This document shows, piece after piece, positions 59,084-64,000 of a DNA stretch of 64,000 nucleotides; position 1 is the stretch's first letter, and each line of letters begins with the position of its first letter. The DNA comes from Oenanthe sinensis (lineage: Eukaryota; Streptophyta; Magnoliopsida; Apiales; Apiaceae): positions 27,030,860 through 27,094,859 of the forward strand of contig CM053796.1 of NCBI GenBank assembly GCA_028671895.1, in the 5' to 3' direction. The position numbers were made by a program, and so were the translations under genes. Below the pieces are notes generated by a model that made no database searches, was not told the origin of the DNA, and was given only the letters and a program-made list of their open reading frames with translations.

Positions 59084-62000
59084 ACTTGTATCCTTCAATT
59101 GTTACCTCCTCCTTGATTTCTTCTTGTTTACCATGGAGATTTTCCTGAACCACCTTTTCTTGAGTAGAAATTGTCATTTTCTTAGCCATGGATATTCTCC
59201 TCTTTTTCGTTAGTGGTTGCTCCATTAAATGATCTTCCATGTTCCATTCCATTTCCATTTGCCTTGCTATTTCTTCATTCTCCTTTTCTCTTCTTGCAAC
59301 ATCTGACAATCCTAATGAAATGGCTCCTTGAAGAAGCTTCTGGCCAACTGGCTCTTTCCTTCTCTTTTCTTCTTCAATTATTATGGATTTGCCCTTTTTC
59401 TTCTCTTCAAGGGCTTCAAGATCAATTGTTAGAAATGCTTCTGCATTTGAGTTGCTTTCTTTGGCAGCTTTTTGTGCATCTTCATTCACTTTTCTTGTTT
59501 GAGCAATGAACTCATCCAAGTTTCCTCTTTCTGTTGCCTCTGTCACCAACTCAGTGCTTTTCTTCAAATATTCAATCCTTTTCCTTTCCCTCTCAATCAT
59601 AGACTGGGTATCTCTTTCCCTAGAAATCCTTCTAGCTTTTAGATCATCTTCAAACTTCTTAAATTCTTTCTTTTTCTGTTCTAGGTCATCTTTGGGTGAA
59701 TTAGATGACTTTGAAGATTGATAATCCCTGTTGCTTCCATATTTAGTCCTTTTTGCTGCAGAACCTCCAATGCCACTAGACTTGTCCATACCAAAACCAC
59801 CAACACTACCACTGCCACTGCCTTTGCCATCATTACCATCACCATCTTTCTTCTTTGCATTCTCCCTTTTTTTGTTATCATCAATTGGAGGAGGTGGTGA
59901 CATTCTGTCAAGAAACTTCTGAAGAATGGAAGCATGTAGACTCTGGCCTTTAATAATATCATCCATCTTCTTTTCTAAAGACCCCACTCTAGGTTCCAAA
60001 GCTGTAAAATTCTTGGATTCCTAGAAAAGCTTGTCATTGATTTGACCCATGGTGTTAATTGATAGCTTCTCATCCAACCTTCTCTCCAATGCATCCTTGT
60101 TAGAATTGATAGAATCCTTGATAATCTCCAATTCTCTCTTCACTCATGTCACTGTGATCTTTTGAATTTTCAGTCATTCCCTCATATAGTGAGCAATTCT
60201 CCTCTGATTGGGATCTTCAATTTCTCTTTCCACCATTGCCCTCCAATATTGAGAAAGAATCTCAGTTTCAGCAGCTTCTAAGGAACCATCAATTGTGCCA
60301 TCCATGGCTCCTCATCAGAATCATCTTCCAACTCCTCAGGTGCCATATAACACGTGTCTGTTGTATTGGCAATGTCTCATTCAGATTCATGGTCCTTTGT
60401 TCTGTATGTTCTATTCCCAATAGTTGTTCTGCATCCCTGTTACTTGAAGTAGCAAACCTTTGATATTGTGGATTAGGATGAATAAAATTATGTGGATCCA
60501 ATTCACCAGAATCTACTTCATCTTCAATTTCCTTATTAATCCCACTCCCGCTTGCTTCTTCATTGGATACTACCCCTATCTCCTTGACACCTTCCTCCTC
60601 TGACATCAACTCATTTTCCAATTCATGTGCAAATAGTGAAATTATTTTATCTCTCTCACTCATCTCTCTATTTTGCATCAGGATATCATCCTGGAATCTC
60701 ACATCTCCCTCACTCATATCCTGTGCACCTTCTAAGGTGAGACCCTCAAGTATTTTACTCACATTTCTGGAAGAAATAGGAATGTCCTCACTCACTCCAT
60801 CTCCTTTTTCCAGGCTACAATCCTACCTCTCACTTAACTCAATCATTCCTAAAAGTGTTTGAGCAACATCAATTTATTGAGCATCAATTGATGTGTAGAT
60901 ATTATCAATTGAAGTGTTTGGGATATTCATCGATTGATGCATACCCGTTGATTAATCTTGAGTATCGATCGATGGCTTATCAGTCGATGGTTGAACATCA
61001 ATTGATGAAGGAGCATCAATTGATGGAGTAGAAACAATTAAGGTATTGATCTGAGAAGTGATATTTCAAATGATATGAGATATGGAATCCTGAATTTCCT
61101 GGGAAGAAAATTCAGGAGAGAATGTTGGCTTCTCCTTGAAAAATAAAGAATGAGAATCTGAAAATGTCTGATTATCTATCAGAACATTTTTTGAAGAAAT
61201 TTGGTGAGAAGGGGAAGGAAGAATAGAAGGGATTGGAATTGAGAGAGAATGGGGTTGCATCTCATCATTTATATGAGATGCATCAAACTGACTTTGAGAA
61301 GGCTCCACCACAGTTTCCTGTGGTTTTGCAGTATGTGATTCCTCAAGTGCAAATGTAACTTTCTTTTCTCTACTGCCATAGGTTTTTGTAAATTTGGATG
61401 GTATGCCCCCAATTTGGTTCTGTGCCCCTGGTTGTGGGCTATTTTCAATATTGTCATCCTTTTGAGAGGATGACAATAGAGATGTGGTACTTTCCATATT
61501 AACATTCACAATCTTTTGAGAGACTGTGGAATGGCTTGGTTGAGGTTGCACACCATCACTCTCCTTATCCTTCTTGGTTCTTTTATGTTCCCCTGTTCCC
61601 TCACTACCTACATCCTCCTCTAATCTATCTACCACAACAGGTGTTTTTCTTTTCTTTGATTTTACAACAACAGGTTTTTGGGAACCTGTTGAGGTTGGCT
61701 TTTTAGATTTGAGTTTAGAAATTGGATGTGTGGCTTTGGTAGGAGGATTGGGGTCATTACCATAGTCACATAAGGCAAAGAAGATTGGGGATTGGAAGAG
61801 ATTAGGGTTGATATAAATACCTGAACAAAAGGTGGATAAATCAATTCGACATTACTCTGAAGTTTGATTCTTACCAAGTCTTTGAAGACCCTTTTGTTTT
61901 GAGTCCAACACTCAAGGGTTTCAGTTTCCCTGCAAATCTCAATTTCTTTGACAAAGTGGTTAATAAAAATCATGATAAATCTAGCATAGTATATTTGATT

Positions 62001-62217
62001 AGACCTATCATGCTTCTTACCTAACTTAGCAACAATCTCAGATAGAAATATAGAAGATAAATTATGATATTCATCAAACAGAACACTATATGCTAATTGT
62101 TACATGCTAGAAGTTATGGCATCAAAATTACTGATTTTATCACTAAAATATTTTATTATTGCATCAAAGAAATAAGACCATTCTCTCCTAAGATGATTTC
62201 TAACTACTTGTCCTAAA
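59082..62217 (-). pseudogene. Extra ORF of family A, longer but broken copy
   Basis: It starts before 62217 with LRREWSYFFDAIIKYF, NFDAI and IYYARFIMIFINHF, then an N-terminal globular part to about 61660. A low-complexity Ser/Pro/Gln part follows (61635-61066), with five or six Ser-Ile-Asp repeats at 61030-60850 encoded by TCAATTGAT. Then comes the segment homologous to the window start (60862-59082; ERQDCSLEKGDG, FQDDILMQNREMSE), with a frameshift near 60375, and a basic LTKKRRISMAKK cluster near 59190. Stops occur near 62100, 60940 and 60870. The N-terminal part aligns by eye with the family B extra ORF (REWSFFFDCI, NFDAI, VYFARF). Function unknown. Confidence 0.65.
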
Positions 62218-63772
62218 TGTTGGGTTCCGAGGCATAAAACGCAGCGGATAAACGTAAATATAACGAAAATTTTCGGAACCCAAACGCAGGATCATGTATA
62301 AGAATTGACGGATTATGGTGATAAACGAATCATACCTATTAAGATCTTGAATGTAACGAACTCAACGGAGATCCTTGCTATCACGATTTGTGTCTTCCTC
62401 TCGAAAGCACCTCTATGGTATCCACACGAGCACCTTCAAGAGCGTCTCACGATCTTGATTACGGGATGGATGTACTAGCCTCCTTTGATGATTTCGAATG
62501 ACTGTCTTTGCTGCCTCACTTGCTCTGCCTCTAGGGTTTTATCATATAAAAACGTGTGGCTCTTTTAACCTATCATTATCTATTTATAATGACCGGTTAA
62601 ACGGGCCTAAGCAGTAAAACCTAACCCATGTAGGTATAGAATTAAATAATAAAACATGTTTCTATTATTTAATTAATAATTAAGTCATACTTAATTATTA
62701 TGGGCAGAAATCCTCTTCAACTTCGAATTTATATTATTTCAATTAATTAAGTCTCACTTAATTAATATAATAAAATTCAAACAATCATCAATTAATTTAA
62801 ATCTATAATTTAAATTAACTATTCATCTAGATGCTCTATGTGTGTGACCCTATAGGCTATTATTTAATTAGCAATAATTTTATTCTCCAATAAAATTATA
62901 AACAATGAGCGGTATCTAGTAATACATCATTGCTACCCAATTAAACAATAATTAAATCGTGATTTGATAAAAAACCTTTCATGATTAATGTTTCCGTGTA
63001 ATATAATCCCTTTAACCAAATATATTATAGATTAAACTCGAGGCATGTGTTTAGTCATCCTCTTCAACATTTAATCCGGGTTTACTTGATCCATGAGTAG
63101 ACTATGAAAAACAAATCATTATTTGAGCACGACCATGCATTTTATAGCCTCACTCAATCAAGAGGCCAATAATATCTCTCCTAATTATAGGAGGGTTAAA
63201 TCCTATATCTATCATTCATATTTCTCATACGACTCGTGATATACCCGATGTCCACTTTTATCATCACCCGGTCAAAGGTAACTTTTAATGTAGTCAGAGT
63301 ATATTAATCCTCGTATAGAAATATAATGATCTCAAGTCAGAGGATCATTACACCATTATCACTGTGAGTCTTTCTTATGACTTTATTAAACATGAAGAAT
63401 CTCACTGTGGGTCTGTCCAGTACCATGTACTCCTATATGTACCTATGCATTGACTTTAGTATCCCCATACTTATAACCAATGAGATATGGTTATCTGTCA
63501 AACAACATACTAGTCTATTTATGTATTATTATTGTCCTATAATAATAATACTCGACTAGGGACATTTAAGAATATGATATATTATATAATCTCAAATTCA
63601 AGTCATGTACTTAAACTATATAACGTGTATCATGATTCTAAGGACATTTATTATGCTAACAAATATATCGCAGTAATTAAAGTCATAATAAATACGTTTA
63701 TTGAATAATCATATGACATAAAGGTTTATTTAAAATAAACATTGTATTGCCTCTAGGGCACCTACACTAACA
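62218..63772 (-). repeat. 3' LTR of a copia element extending off the right edge
   Basis: On the minus strand it starts TGTTAGTGTAGGTGCC at 63772 and ends CGGAACCCAACA at 62218 (1555 bp). The polypurine tract AAGTGGGAGAT lies at 63773-63783. It inserted into the family A extra ORF. The left flanking 5-mer is CTAAA (62213-62217). Confidence 0.88.
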
Positions 63773-63786
63773 ATCTCCCACTTGCA

Positions 63787-63999
63787 CTAGAGCCAATCAC
63801 CCATGTATCTAATACCCATGGAACTAGTGTGACCGTCGTGCTTCTTCTGCGACAAGCCTTTGGTCAGTGGGTCTGCAATGTTATCATTTGTGTGTACTTT
63901 ACATATGTGTATGTCACCCCTTTCGTTAATCTCTCGAATGAGGTGATATCTTCTGAGTATATGTTTGGTTCGGGAGTGAGCTCTAGGTTCTTTAGCCTG
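63787..63999 (-). CDS. pol: RNase H C-terminus of copia pol (partial at the window edge)
   Basis: The minus strand from 63999 has 70 open codons ending in TAG at 63787: HSRTKHILRRYHLIREI, then GDIHICKVHTNDNIADPLTK and MGIRYMGDWL. This is the conserved C-terminal end of copia RNase H (H.R..FIRE and ADxxTK motifs). The stop lies 3 bp before the polypurine tract. No defect is visible in this part, so the rest of the element may be well kept. It degrades the RNA strand during reverse transcription. Confidence 0.88.
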   Translation of the reverse strand, partial: QAKEPRAHSRTKHILRRYHLIREINERGDIHICKVHTNDNIADPLTKGLSQKKHDGHTSSMGIRYMGDWL

Positions 64000-64000
64000 T

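Larger units (their letters stand above)
58294..62217 (-). mobile_element. Family A copia element, minus strand, 3' part with deletion
   Basis: On the minus strand the extra ORF runs from 62217 to about 59083, then joins directly to the 3' part of the family A LTR (59083-58294). The C-terminal part of the ORF, the polypurine tract and the first third of the LTR are missing compared with 1-3589. The 5' side is cut by the LTR at 62218. Gag and pol are not in the window. Confidence 0.8.

Overview
The window looks like intergenic nuclear DNA of a flowering plant, most likely a eudicot. It is AT-rich, has many (AT)n runs, and is built almost wholly from nested plant transposons: Ty1/copia elements with initiator-Met tRNA primer sites, a Ty3/gypsy chromovirus, CACTA elements, MITEs and TRIMs. 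I see no complete long host gene. Host material is limited to one candidate small C2H2 zinc-finger gene (13.3-13.6 kb, minus) and decayed fragments of a SUVH-type SRA domain (32.7-33.2 kb), a Rab7 GTPase (55.0-55.6 kb) and an Agenet/DUF724 protein (56.5-56.8 kb), all on the minus strand.

Layout. 1-3589 is the 3' end of a copia element (family A) with a long charged extra ORF before its 3' LTR; it lies in a MITE beside CACTA debris (3590-5000). 5.0-12.7 kb holds two diverged direct copies of about 2 kb flanking a solo LTR (family C, TSD TCATG), itself split by a 1.5 kb CACTA element (TSD AAA). 14331-27528 is a solo family A LTR (TSD GTATT) split by a 12 kb copia element (family B) with broken gag and pol and a second large ORF downstream of pol. 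27.5-36.9 kb is AT-rich with TRIM-like elements, tandem and direct repeats and the SRA pseudogene. 36887-38791 is a very young gag-only copia-type element (TSD GTAGA, LTRs differing at one base in my comparison). 39.7-44.8 kb is a minus-strand, 3'-truncated family C copia element whose LTR carries another solo LTR (TSD AAGAG). 48912-54540 is an internally deleted chromovirus (TSD AAAAA). 56.9-63.8 kb holds the 3' LTR of a further copia family, a minus-strand family A copy, and the 3' LTR plus RNase H end of one more copia element leaving the window on the right.

Main unexplained pattern. Five unrelated LTR families each carry their own dispersed 8-18 bp motif: TCAATTGAT (A), AAACTCTGAT (B), CTTCTCGA(A/T) (solo LTR at 43 kb), GATAGTTATCTCACTATC (57 kb LTR) and GCCATACGGGC with 23 bp spacing (gag-only element). 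In A and B the motif lies in the LTR and also in the extra ORF, where it encodes Ser-Ile-Asp or Asn-Ser-Asp repeats. The A and B extra ORFs share an N-terminal domain and both have basic NLS-like clusters and no evident membrane segment. I propose, as inference only, an element-encoded nuclear protein paired with its own cis motif.
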